NCBI RefSeq assembly: GCF_030269925.1
Contig: NC_085128.1
Span: 12,030,501-12,094,500 of the forward strand
Reading direction: 5' to 3'
Length of the DNA stretch: 64,000 nucleotides
From: Bombyx mori
Lineage: Eukaryota > Arthropoda > Insecta > Lepidoptera > Bombycidae
Shown here: positions 21,809 to 32,770 of the stretch, piece after piece
How the letters are laid out: each line of letters starts with the position of its first letter
Numbering within the stretch: position 1 is the first letter of the stretch
Translations under genes and position numbers: made by a program
The notes under the pieces: generated by a model
Database searches by the model: none
What the model saw: only the letters and a program-made list of their open reading frames with translations
What the model was told of the DNA's origin: nothing

Positions 21809-23245
21809 TTATATTAAATAAGTTATATTAACAATTTGCTTAATTTAATTCATTTCAATTTAGAGATTAAATATAAGTGAATTAAATTAAAACTTTCAAA
21901 TATTGATTTCACCACAACGTTCCTTCATCAAGGGGTTCGTGAACAGTGGAAAAGTATGTATTTCCTTAGAAAAAACGTCGCATGCGGCTTCGATATCAGC
22001 GTAGTCGCATCGCTTCTAATAGGACATCGGCCGCTGTAATCTAAAGGCCATAGCGTCATAAGCAAATAACTTAAACTACATAATACTAGTTACTAATTAT
22101 TTAAGCATCATATGTTTTTTATGTTTATTTTCCAATATTTTTTTACTAAATATTAATCATTTCAACTATGACGTTAGACAAAAATACGTAATCGATTCTT
22201 GATATGGACATCTGAATATCAACGCAAAGGGTTATGCAGAAACATTTCATCCGGCAGATGTAAACCTAAGCAATAATATGGTACATACAAATTCCTCTCT
22301 GACAGTTATATGACTGACATTTTCTTGAAAGCGACGTTTAATTAAACGCGATTCTGATCGGAACGGATTTTACCAAAACAATATCGTGTTACATCTGATC
22401 CGGAACGTGGAAATGGAAAATTAATTAACAACTAATTTGTGTTGTTGCACGTTTTTGTTATGAATTTTGATGCACGAAGCTAAGTTAAGATGTTGTTCTA
22501 AGAATTCTGATGCTTCGAGTTTTTCGCTGAACTGCTAATTAATTTCTAGAAAGATTTCGAGGTTAAACATCTTCATTGGAACGTTATTCAAATTTTATCG
22601 GGGTGAGACGTGGAGTGAGCACAAATGGTTTGATGCCGCTGTTCCGGATAAAATATCGAATGCTTCTGTCCTAAGCGAAACTGTTATTCTTATGTCATTT
22701 AGACTTCAATCTCACATGTCAAGTTGAGCACCATTATGAATTCAGAATGCTGCTCAACTTTCAACTTATTATGATTTTTTATAATCTCATCAACACTTAT
22801 TGAAAACAACAGTAAAACAGCCGTCGACTAAATAATATACCACCAAATAATAGTATTGTAAATGAAAGCCATGGTCCGTAACACACAATCATTGAGCGCA
22901 GTTACTCGCCACACTGACTATAGTTTGTATCAATTAACGTTATAGTTAAGCATAGGGCAGGCACGCGGATCGAATCGCCCATCCGAGCGGCCGATTCACC
23001 GGAAATGACGCAGAAAATTGCTAGCCGCCTCACGTGGACGCAATATCCTACGACGACTTCCAATTATGTAGATTATGTACCTGACGATACACTCACATGG
23101 ACATTATGTGTAACGGTTTTTAATGTTCCGACTTACACGAATATAATACAGAAATATAATAATTATTAAGTATTATTAGGACTAAAGTAAAGTGAATATA
23201 TTATAGAAAAATAATTTCACAAATTTCAGATCTAATAAATGTTTC
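21809..23245. other. Unique stretch, no confirmed gene
   Basis: AT-rich, with a GC-richer patch at 22940-23100 (GGCAGGCACGCGGATCGAATCG, GCCTCACGTGGACG) containing a CACGTG E-box. No bounded open frame. Confidence 0.4.
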
Positions 23246-23300
23246 CTTTTTATATGTCATTATAGGCAGACGAGCATACGGTCTGTCTGGTCATGTTTAG
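23246..23300 (-). mobile_element. Short CR1/Jockey LINE tail
   Basis: CTTTTTATATGTCATTATAGGCAGACGAGCATACGGTCTGTCTGG matches the last ~50 bp of the LINE tail at 1200-1260 with changes, then ends. Confidence 0.6.
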
Positions 23301-23368
23301 TAATATGTCTAGTACTTATTGAGAAACAGCTTAAAAAAATTATTATAAAAAAGTTTCATTTTAAATAT

Positions 23369-23406
23369 AGTTTTCTTTTCTAATTCAGGTATGTGCAGGT
23401 AAGTAG
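23369..23406 (+). promoter_or_regulatory. Recursive-splice-like site (3' and 5' splice sites abutting)
   Basis: TTTTCTTTTCTAATTCAG|GTATGT joins a strong acceptor to a strong donor with no exon between (junction after 23388). A second donor, GCAG|GTAAGT, lies 10 nt on (after 23398). The ratchet-point consensus in insect giant introns is a pyrimidine tract plus CAG|GTAAGT. If used, it would mean the window lies in a long intron of a plus-strand gene. A 10-nt microexon is the other reading. Confidence 0.35.
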
Positions 23407-24135
23407 ACAAAGGAGAAACCCCATTTTGGGCCTAAGCGTTACACGAATGGGATATGTACCAAAAAATTCGTCTATTTTGCTTGATTAACCTATTGAAATC
23501 TTAGCTTCATTGACAATGGCCAAGTGTAGAAAATAAGTTGAATTCAATTTTTTGTTTTAAACAATCTTTGTAAACATCTGCAACACTTATTTCAATATAC
23601 ATACGTAACTAGCTCCACAAACGTGCGGATTAGAATTAGAGCATCCATAAAATAGGATCGATTTAGTGGAAATCGAGTGTAAAAAATAATTAATACTCTT
23701 TTGCTTTAGGATAAATGACTGTTTTTATAGGTATTTTAATCAATGTAAATAGAGTATGGCCATCGAATCGTGACACAACTACTTACAATGGCGGCAATTC
23801 AAAATATCTACAACTGATAACATTAAATATAGCATGAAAGGATAGTTTTGCATTTTTATATTAATGTGACTATGCCTTAGAAAAATACAAATGTATCAAA
23901 TCGTGTTATGTTATCTTTAATGTTGCCAACTGAAGATATTTTGGATTGCCGCTATTTAGTTGTGCCATGATTCGCCGGCCAGACTATAAACTTAATCTCA
24001 TTGAATAACGTAACGTAAAGCACCAAAATCTACTAACATAAATCATTAAAAGAAATAAATAACTGTGCCAATATAACATGAAAAGTCGATTTGGTACTTT
24101 GAGTTTTTCTATGGTGTAGTTACATTAATAATTTT
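23407..24135. other. Unique AT-rich spacer
   Basis: No repeat or coding signal recognised. Confidence 0.4.
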
Positions 24136-24380
24136 ACTGGTGGTAGGATCTCTTGTGAGTCCGCGCCTCCCGCCCGCCTATTTTTGCCGTAAAGCAGTAA
24201 TGCGTTTCAGTTTGAAGGGCGGGGCAGCCGTTGTAACTATACTGAGACCTTAGAACTTGTATCTCAAGGTGGTTGGCGCATTTATGTCGTAGATGACTAT
24301 GGGCTCCAGTAACCACTTAAGATCAGGTGGGCTGTGAGCTCGTCGATAGGTATCTAAGCAATAAAAAATAAAAATAAAAA
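24136..24380 (+). mobile_element. Bm1 SINE body
   Basis: TACTGGTGGTAGGATCTCTTGTGAGTCCGCG through GTATCTAAGCAATAAAAAATAAAAA. The GGGTAGGTACCACCACCC block is replaced by CTCCCGCCCG, and GTCGATAGGTATCT replaces GTCCACCCATCT. Confidence 0.92.
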
Positions 24381-26578
24381 AGGCATGAAATAAAATTAAA
24401 TGAAAGGTGATGAGATAATATGGGAGCACGTAATGATTTATATTTTATATAAAAAAGTTATCATATAAATATAGTTTTTCATATAAAAAAGTTTTCATTA
24501 AAATTGAAATAAGACTGACCCAAAGGTCTTAGTTACCAGGTCATAAAATCCCTTAAAAAAATCATTTCGTGCGCAGCGCGTTTCGCATTACGTTGTTTTT
24601 AATTTTTGGCTTTCGTTCGTTTTCGTAAACAACCTAACACGCGATTTCTCGTAACAGGTTCCATTTTTATTTTAAAGCAACCTGTTGCTGCAACAGGTTT
24701 TGTAAAAAATTACTCATCTTTAGTAGGAAACAGCCTCAAAAATATCGTTTTTATTAAAATATCTCGAACAATAAACATAACCTAAAATGTAAACATTGTC
24801 TGATTTTACCAATTTGGCCATTGCTGGGAGACCTGAAAATTGGGCTCATGAAACCTTCTTAGGTATTGTAACTTATGCCCAAATTCTAGGACTGTAACGC
24901 CAGGCCCAAGTTTGTATGGATTTCGGGTTTGTCCTTTTATTCATAAAATTTAGACTAAAAGTAACTAGTATTCGCCAATGATCGAAATTGGACCGTAATC
25001 ACTGACAATCAAGATTTAGATTCATTTGATGTATTATATTTTCTCTTTGGTCTTCTTAAGATTTCGAAGAAGAAAATACTGATTTATTTCTAATTATTTT
25101 ATTATTAGCACCGAAACTCATCAATAGAGAATAACCAAAAGAAAATCGGTTGACAAACAGAGAATAAAATGCTACTTCTTTGTATGGTGGCATAGCCAGC
25201 CCAATGCCTACTCCAAAACTACTACAATTATAAGAAGAGGCTAGACTTTTGATATTAATGTAAAACTCTAATATACACTTTTTTGTTAATACCGCGATGA
25301 CATCATGATAGTTAGTAGTCGTTTATGGCATGTAATTGTGGCAGTTGCTATGATAGAATACAAAATACACGCATATGACAGATGCTTGAATCTCGCTAAC
25401 GATATTTTAAGGATAAATTTGCATATACATAAGTGCCGAACAACAACATTCGGACCGTCGGTATACTGAACAATTTCATACGCTCGGTGGAAGATCTTCT
25501 TATTATCAAATACCTCTCAAATATTTATTGATAACGAAGGATTCTTTCGCATTTAAAAACGTAAATATTTGGTGGTATTTCATAATTTAACGGCATTAGT
25601 TAGAAATTACCCAGAATAGAGCTTCGAACACACACACGAAAAATATAAACAAAAATTCATTAGTTTATATTTTTTAATAAATCACAATTTCAATTTTTAA
25701 TTTGAGACTTCATTTATGAAATCGCGTTTAATAAAGAAAAAAAAACATTAAATTATTATTGCTGTGCATTAAATATTTATAAAATACAATTAAAGCAAAC
25801 GAAGCGATTCAAAACACGCGGCGTGCCACAACTCAAACCGTATTTGTTCAAATAATTTTATCTACATGCTAATACAAGACATAAAAACGTAATCTCGTCG
25901 AAAATAAACATGGCTGCTAATATTTTATGGCAAAAAGTTTAAAGAGGTCGACAATCGTACAGTGCGCTTAGTATTATTATTATATGCAACATGACTGTTG
26001 GAAAGTAGAATTTATCGAAGATTTTTTTTAGTCTCATTATTTTGTTAAGTTTCTGTCTGTAGTGCTAGATTTTTACATATATAAACTTACTTTTTTCTTT
26101 ATTATATATGAAGGTACAATATTGTATATACAATTTGTATTTTTGTGTTATATTTATTTATAACCTATCATTTAGCTTAATTTAAATCGATTTTCCTTTA
26201 AAAATATGTAAAGCTATAAATAAATAGACCATCGAGTACAATTAACATACGACTATAAGTCTTCAAAATGATCCCCTGCATTCACATAATCGTAGACTGA
26301 TATAATAATATTATGTACATTATAATACATGTTCTAATGAATACATTAATTTAAATTAAATACTCAGATGAAGATCAAACCAAATTATATATATATATAA
26401 TATAAATTATAATAAACTATTTGACTTCTTTCTCTTTAGTCGAATAACTTTTTTATTTTACATTATTAAATATCCAACAAGACATGATAGATAATAGTAG
26501 TTTTTATATTTCAGAGTAGGGTAGGGTGGGTTTGATTATTACCATTTTGGAAGGGTAATGTAATGGTAGAAAGCTTAC
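24381..26578. other. Unique, very AT-rich stretch
   Basis: At 24535-24600 ACCAGGTCATAAAATCCCTT and GTGCGCAGCGCGTTTCGCATTACG may be a mariner-like remnant; no partner terminus was found. A 21-bp palindrome sits at 24679-24699. From 25640 to 26470 the DNA is extremely AT-rich. No gene. Confidence 0.4.
24679..24699. repeat. 21-bp palindrome with CCTGTT/AACAGG half sites
   Basis: AACCTGTTGC, one T, GCAACAGGTT is a perfect inverted repeat. A further AACAGGTT lies 18 bp upstream (24653-24660). AAC(A/C)(G/T)GTT resembles Grainyhead-type sites, so a dimer-binding element is possible. Equally it may be a chance palindrome. Confidence 0.35.
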
Positions 26579-26623
26579 CTGGCTATCATGCTACCGATTT
26601 CTACCGCAAAGCTCTCATAAATT
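26579..26623 (-). other. Possible 45-nt microexon (weak)
   Basis: On the minus strand an excellent acceptor tract (GGTTTTTGTTTTTTCAACCAG) precedes 45 nt ending GCCAG|GTAAGC. One frame is open (IYESFAVEIGSMIA) but needs two bases from the previous exon. That does not fit the phase-0 minus-strand candidates at 54.5 and 6.5 kb. It may be chance or part of another transcript. Confidence 0.18.
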
Positions 26624-26999
26624 CTGGTTGAAAAAACAAAAACCACATAATCTGAACGTGGAACAATCTTAAATACCTACCTTTTTTAATAAGTTGAAAT
26701 GAAAATTCGTTCAGTACTTTGTGGAAAATTATTCAAATAATAAAAAGTCCCGTTGTGCTGTCTATAGCAAGTGTCTGTATTGTCTAGTAAACATTCACAT
26801 GTGGATCGAGGGCCAATCTGCATAATGAAAAGAGGTTATTGCGCGGATCGGACTAAGTCTGCAATTTCCCGCCTCAATTGTTATGGTCTCGGGAGCACTG
26901 CATATTGATTCTTAGTGTCGTGCTATTTTTTGCTATTGGTTACTGTGTAGCAGATTTAAAATGATAGGTTGGATCTAGGAGGGTCGACTTTAATGTTTT

Positions 27000-27365
27000 T
27001 ACCGGCGGTTTTACGCCGTGGGGTTGGTACCACTATCCTACCTATTTTTCCCTTTTTTTTTCCTACCTGAGCTGAGAGACTTGAGAGGCTATTTCAGCGT
27101 AACCTTAACTGGTAGGTGAGCTCACGGGGCTCAAACCTGACGATGTTGCTAGCACGAACCCTAGCAAGAGCCGTGCTTCGCAGAATCTACCACCAGATCG
27201 GAAACGCGACCCACTGAGAAGATCCGGCGAGAAACTCAGTGGGCATTTTCCCGCAAACCAGTAATGCATTACGGTTTTAAGTGTGAGATAATCATAATAC
27301 TATTGGCACTTGGACTCATGCTTCGAGGTGGGTGTTGGCATTCACGTTATAATGTCCGGCTAGCA
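27000..27365 (+). mobile_element. Old Bm1 copy split by a LINE insertion
   Basis: Left part 27000-27052 (ACCGGCGG...GGTTGGTACCACTATCCTACCTATTTTTCC) and right part 27253-27365 (CAAACCAGTAATGCATTACGG ... GAGGTGGGTGTTGGCATTCACG) are consecutive pieces of one degenerate Bm1 body. The insertion between them is listed separately. The divergence marks this as an early Bm1 subgeneration. Confidence 0.75.
27053..27245 (-). mobile_element. BMC1/L1Bm-like LINE 3' end nested in Bm1
   Basis: Poly(T), then CCTACCTGAGCTGAGAGACTTGAGAGGC...GGGGCTCAAACC...AACTCAGTGGGC is the reversed poly(A) end of the LINE also seen at 7776-7904. TTTTCCC at 27046-27052 and again at 27246-27252 gives a 7-bp target-site duplication inside the Bm1 text. 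So the LINE came after the SINE. Confidence 0.8.
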
Positions 27366-28380
27366 GCTAGAAAGAGCAACCCCAACCTTTATCTAATTAT
27401 TTAAAGTCATTTGCATTTCATGGGCCTTTCATTCTTAGAACAACTAAATGCATCGATATCTCAGTTTCAATATTTTTAGTTTTATCGCAACCTCAGTAAA
27501 CCAAATTAAATAAAGTTGATTCGATTAAAATTTTAATAAATAAATAATAAAATAAAAAATTATAATTAACCTACTAAGAGATTATTTGATTAGGTAATTG
27601 TAATGGGACTATTAATTTTGTCTTGAGAATTTCTAACAACTTTGTAAACATAGCTGCGGCATCGTTACTACAAATATTTCGGCTTTAAAGAATATAATAT
27701 GAAAGACTTAGACTAGATCCGAAATATAAAATTTATCCATATGACTATATTGCAACTGATATCAGAGCAACAGTCCGTGAAATCAACGTTCCATAGTACT
27801 AATAACGGTTACAGTATAAAATGAAATCGAAATACATTCTCAAGAATTCAGAATTGCTTAAGAAGAAAATGACAATGACCTCATCTACCAGTAAACTATG
27901 AAATTGTTGATAATTCCAAAAAAAAATAATAATAATTAAAACGCTAACATAGAATGCGGTTTATATACCACGTCACGATCAATGGCTCTAACTCATCCCG
28001 AGCGTCACGCGATCTGCCGTGTTCGGTTTTTTTTTTCATCAGATGAAAGCCCGTATTTATAAACTACGGTGAATAGTTTCAACGGACCAGCGGGTTACGA
28101 GTTTTTGCAACAAATGCACCCGTGGCTGATTCTGTTGAATGTTAATTGGCCTACGATATATACTACTACATGTTTGTTGTTTTTATTAGAAGAAAATTCC
28201 GTTTAAGCCTTACGTTTATTATATTATAAAAGGTAACTCTTGGAGGCGTGTAGCTATTAGATTGTTTTTATTGTGTTTCAAGCAATTTATGTTTTTATTT
28301 GGATCGTTTGGTTGAGCTATAATGTAAATCACTAAATCAGGTTTTGAATTGTAATTAATAGATACCGTTCACATATGTAA
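27366..28380. other. Unique AT-rich stretch
   Basis: No repeat recognised. A good pyrimidine tract (CGGTTTTTTTTTTCATCAG, ending about 28042) is followed by stops in all three frames, so it is not a coding acceptor. Confidence 0.4.
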
Positions 28381-28518
28381 AGGGTTTTTCATTAACATTA
28401 GCGTTCCATGGTGAAATGTCACGACCAAATATGTGTTTATGTCAAATTTGACAGCTATTGCTTTACCAAGATGGCCGCTATGAGCTGTCATATTCGCGCG
28501 TCCCTATTGAAAAACCCT
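28381..28518. mobile_element. MITE-like element with terminal inverted repeats
   Basis: AGGGTTTTTCATT at 28381-28393 and ATTGAAAAACCCT at 28506-28518 are inverted repeats matching at 12 of 13 positions. Inside is a second inverted pair, GACAGCT and AGCTGTC. At 138 bp with no coding it fits a non-autonomous DNA transposon. Flanks (GTAA and ATAA) show no definite target duplication, so the superfamily is open. Confidence 0.5.
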
Positions 28519-31377
28519 ATAATTTTGAATTTATATTTTGCTATTATCTTCATCGTTCTATTAATTTCAGGATTTTAAAAATGATTTCTCTTTATAACTT
28601 ATTTCCATATTAGATATACCAAACTTATATTTTCTATATTGCTACTTAACTAACTACACATTGATCAACGCACGTCTATATACATCAAATAGACTAAGCC
28701 TTTTGAAGTAACTGATGCGATATTGTAACCGGAACCTAGAGAATTTAGTAAATGAAGACTCGAGGTTATAATCTCAACTGAAATACAGTAACAATTCATG
28801 CCAAAAAGCACTTTATATTTTTTATCTCCAACGAACATTATCCAGCAAATCCCTAGAAAACAGATCTAAGAATTGCCCGCTATTAAACGCTCTATTATCG
28901 TGAAAGTGTTCTTAAACAGCCTTGCGCTGGTGAGACCGTAGTGAAGTCGATTAGACGAGATTATGTTGGAGCTATGCAGTTACTACGCAACTGCAAGCCA
29001 CGATTGCTGTGTCATCGCATTTCAGCGAGAGCTACGTGACCCCATCAGCCAGTAATCCAACAGCACCTGGTTTTCAAATCTTCATTTCCTTTGCAACGAT
29101 TTGTCGTGAAACCGTTCGTTCGGATACAATGGAAATGCTAAGTTTCAATTGGCTTGTTTTGAAATTCTATAACGTTTACTTGGAAACATTCCATACGAAT
29201 ATACGTGTTTATTTTTTTATTACGGCTTACAAGATTATTCCAAATCCAGAACACTACCTTCAAATATTTAGCCTGTGTTATTACATTTAAAATATCAACG
29301 ATTACTTAAATAACTAGTAAAATCAATCTCGTTCTGACTCTTGTATATTTACGTTTTAGCAGTAATTAAAAATAAGGAAGCACAATTCCTATTTAATTGG
29401 CCGCCAATGCAGTCACAAGTCTTTCCGCGATGCTCAAAATTATTTCAAGCGAAATTAAAATGTTTACGACGAAGCATTAACCGGATCTTTCCGGAGTTTC
29501 TGTTAATTAATCTTTTAAGCTATTTAGTCAAAGAGAAGTAAATTCCTTTGGCAGCTTTATTGAATTCGTAAAGTTAGTTTTAAATAAGAAAGCATCGATA
29601 CTGGTGTCTGAGCTCGGTACCCTTAAAGTGATTTCCCAACTTAATATAAAGTTACAAGATTGTGTAGACGGGGTTTCAAGCGTTTTATTGAGATTTTCGT
29701 TACAGACACTGTTCGTTTCAGAATTGATTAAACATATTTTTAGTTTATGAAAATAGAGTACTGTTGATGATGATGAAATTTTACGTTGATCAAATATAAT
29801 CAAATCAAACCTTGTATTTTTTTGACTAAATACATCGCATGGATCCAGAAATGTGTTCTTAATATTTTTTAAATTTGGGTGTGAAGTGATCATCACTTAG
29901 ATTTATAAACAACTATTGTACGGCATTACTATTGCAGTTAACACTAGAAGGGACGTAATTTTCATCAAATTAAGCACGCTAACGCGTCGTCGATAAAATT
30001 TGCATATATTATTCATCAATATTGATACAGTTTTCATCAAATTAATTGCTTATTTGTAACATAAATGTTGACAATGTAATCGCGAATATTGAATTACGAA
30101 AAGTATTGGATGCAGGAGATGAATCTGGCTTTTTGTTGAAACTCCTGTGGGAAATTCCGGGCAACACTGACGACAAAGCCTCGATTTATGCAGGGACCGC
30201 ATTCCCGTCTAGCTGGATGACAATTTTGACATATAGAAATACGAACACAGGGATACAGACATTTGGAGAAATTCAGAATGTATGCTCTGTGAATGAAGAC
30301 AGAAACAAAGTGAATTTAAAGAGTGGTAGATTTGAATAGGATTCGATTGTACAGGATTTTTGAAGTGAACGCAGTAAAGGTGTCTCAAGAAATTACCGGC
30401 TTATTCTATTTTGGCCTTATATCTGTCTGTGAAAATTTTAAAATAGTTACTGTTATATCAAAAGAACGATCGCAATAGGCATTTTGTATAATTCTTCTTA
30501 GTAATAACTCTGAGAACTTGATTAGAAATCAATGATAATACAAGAGACGCTGTCACTTCAATCTATATTGCGTGTTAGTAAAACAAACAAAAAAACTGTA
30601 AACCTAGTCAGTCCATAGGAATTGATAGCAATGTCGTGTACAAATCTTTTATAAGGCACGAGTTCCCGTTTGAAGAATCTTTGAGCTCTGCTAACGTACT
30701 AATAACATATAGGAGAAGCTATGTAGAACGCGTTATCTTATCTATGCGAAAATAAAAACAAAGTTACTATACTCCTTTACATACTGACATTTTCGCAAAT
30801 TCGATTTACAAATTTACAAAAAAGTATTGCTTGTGCCTTATATATAGCTTTCCATTCCCTAAACACAACAGCCCTAAGACAATACGCAGACACAACTAAA
30901 TCCAGTACAAATTCTAGGATCACAGACACACATAGTCGGTATTGTATCGGTGGGGAGTGGGACGCCTCAACCTGTTGCTTCAACTATTTTATTAGCGGGA
31001 ATGTGTCGGCGCTCCATTCTTTATCGTTCTTTTGTTGTACGCCGTTTAGCGTACATTGTGCCCTGTAGTGATTGGATTCAAAACGCAAACAGAAAGCGCA
31101 GTTCCAATTTACTTTTGTATTTATTTATTGGAATTGATTGATATGTTTTAGCTCTAAAAGCTTAGAAGTTAAGCTAAGAGGCTACTTCTGTAGTTATTAA
31201 AATAGAAAAAAAATAGTAGTTACATGACGTTCTTGTTACCAACAGCTCATTTCGGCCAAGAATTAGTCTTTATTTCCAGAGATCTCAACTGTATGTCTCA
31301 AAGTGTATGCTGTTAACATTGATTCCTCGTACCATATGAACATCACAGAAAAAACTGTCAAACAAAGAAATTTAACG
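28519..31377. other. Long unique stretch, no confirmed gene
   Basis: Open frames of 60-122 codons occur on both strands (29009-29290, 29528-29896, 30046-30339). None has recognisable motifs, paired splice sites or coding-like composition. The region is otherwise repeat-free. Confidence 0.4.
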
Positions 31378-31480
31378 GTAGACAGCGGCTTGGCTTTGTT
31401 CCTGGCATTGCTAAGTCCATGGGCGACGGTAACCACTCACCATCAGGTGAGCCATATAAGCTAAAAGGTCAATAAAAAAA
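31378..31480 (+). mobile_element. CR1/Jockey LINE tail fragment
   Basis: GACAGCGGCTTGGCTTTGTTCCTGGCATTGCTAAGTCCATGGGCGACGGTAACCACTCACCATCAGGTGAGCC to AATAAAAAAAA is the LINE tail of 1191-1640 in forward orientation, poly(A) included. The GGCAGACGGGCATAC part is altered. Confidence 0.82.
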
Positions 31481-31604
31481 AAGCGACGTGATCCTAATTT
31501 AAATACATCTAAATCTGACTTGGACAAACGTATTTCTAACTAATTACAAATAAATGTGTTAATTCTTCTAATTCCCGTCGATGACGTGAATAAATGAATC
31601 CAAA

Positions 31605-31790
31605 GGTGCATAATAAGCCCGCAGAGTTATGTAGGTACAAGCTACAGTTCATGCGTTCCAGTTTAAAGGGTGGGAGGGCTTTGTAATAATTGCGACTTTT
31701 GACTTAAGGTAGGTAATGACATTCACGTTGTATCTCTGGAAACCGGGCAGACTGTGAGCTCGTCTACCCATCTAAGCAATACATATAATA
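31605..31790 (+). mobile_element. Old Bm1 fragment
   Basis: GTTCATGCGTTCCAGTTTAAAGGGTGGGAGGGC and GGGCAGACTGTGAGCTCGTCTACCCATCTAAGCAATA match Bm1 at the 3' end, with a gap over the TCTATGGGCTCCAGTAACC segment. Confidence 0.75.
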
Positions 31791-32282
31791 ATTCCTCTAT
31801 ACTTACACAAATAGGGTACAAAGTTCCACTTATGTTTTGGTTAAAACCATGGCTAAAACCATGGAAAGAAAGGAAAAAAATGAAACAATCCAAACCAACC
31901 TCAAAATAAAGGTAACAATCAATAAATTCAATAAAGGTGAATTAATTTCCTTGAAAAGTCTAATAAATTTGCGCTCTAGGGATTCAGATGTTGTTAAAAA
32001 TTAATTCGTCAATTCCTTGAAGCCACAAGCCGAGAGCTCGAGGGTTTCCCTGCGTCGGAATGTAAGAACCCTTTTACAAGGAAAGTTACTCCTGTGGGAA
32101 CGTTCTCTTTATCAGTCAGGTATTTAGCGGAGAAAATACAAATCGTCGAAATAACATCAAGAACATTACACCAATTAGTGAAAGATACGAAAGTATTATC
32201 ATCGTCTTGTTTGCGATTACGCTTTTCTCATTTACTTAAGATGGGCAGATCGATAAACGATCTACCCCGTATTTATTAGTTA
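31791..32282. other. Unique spacer, no gene seen
   Basis: Contains a 12-bp tandem pair TAAAACCATGGC/TAAAACCATGGA near 31842-31866. No gene signal. Confidence 0.4.
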
Positions 32283-32673
32283 CTAGCTTTTGCCCGCGAC
32301 TTCGTCCGCGTGGCTTTATTTTAGAACAAATTTGGTTAGCATAAAACACTTTATAGTGAGCCAACCTTAACATATAGACATATGCTGTCGCGGACTTTTT
32401 TTAGATCTTTTGAAGAGGAACTATTCTGTGATACATTATTTTAGCGAAACTTTAACCGTTTCTGCAGCGCACGCGGCGGAAGCTCTCAAAAGGAAAAAAA
32501 CCCCGAATTTGAAACAGTATTTTTGGTTTTGACGTGATGTTATATAGCCTATAACGTTCCTCAATAAATGGGTTATCTAACACTAAAATAATTTTTCAAA
32601 TCAGACCCGTAATTCCTGAGATTAGCGTGTTCAAACAAAAACTCTTCAGCTTTATAATATTACAAAGTATAGA
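32283..32673 (-). mobile_element. Non-autonomous Helitron (family A), complete
   Basis: Reads CTAGCTTTTGCCCGCGACTTCGTCCGCG at the left and CAGCTTTATAATATTACAAAGTATAGA at the right, flanked by A and T. It is the same family as 1785-2113. It carries about 60-100 extra bp near 32450-32530 (CGCACGCGGCGGAAGC) absent from the copy at 38513-38789. Confidence 0.82.
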
Positions 32674-32770
32674 TTGGAGCCCACAGACATCACGATGTGA
32701 ATGCTTCCTCTCATCCGGAGATATTAAGCCGAATCCTAAACTGACTGTGCCGAAGTAGAAATAGTCAAAA
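32674..32770 (-). mobile_element. Old Bm1 fragment abutting a Helitron
   Basis: TGGAGCCCACAGACATCACGATGTGAATGC and GCCGAAGTAGAAATAGTC align with the middle of Bm1 in reverse. GATGGGCAGAT at 32240 on the far side of the Helitron may be its other end, which would place the Helitron inside the SINE. Confidence 0.55.

Noticed and set aside
26370..26410. AT microsatellites and other short simple repeats
   Set aside because: Short, common and uninformative; not listed individually.
28027..28080. Acceptor tract followed by ATGAAAGCCCG
   Set aside because: All three frames hit stops within 15 codons and no donor follows.
29528..29896. 122-codon open frame, minus strand
   Set aside because: Ser/Asn/Lys/Thr-rich, no motif, no paired splice sites.
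30046..30339. 97-codon open frame with a less biased composition
   Set aside because: No homology recognised and no acceptor/donor pair; left as chance.
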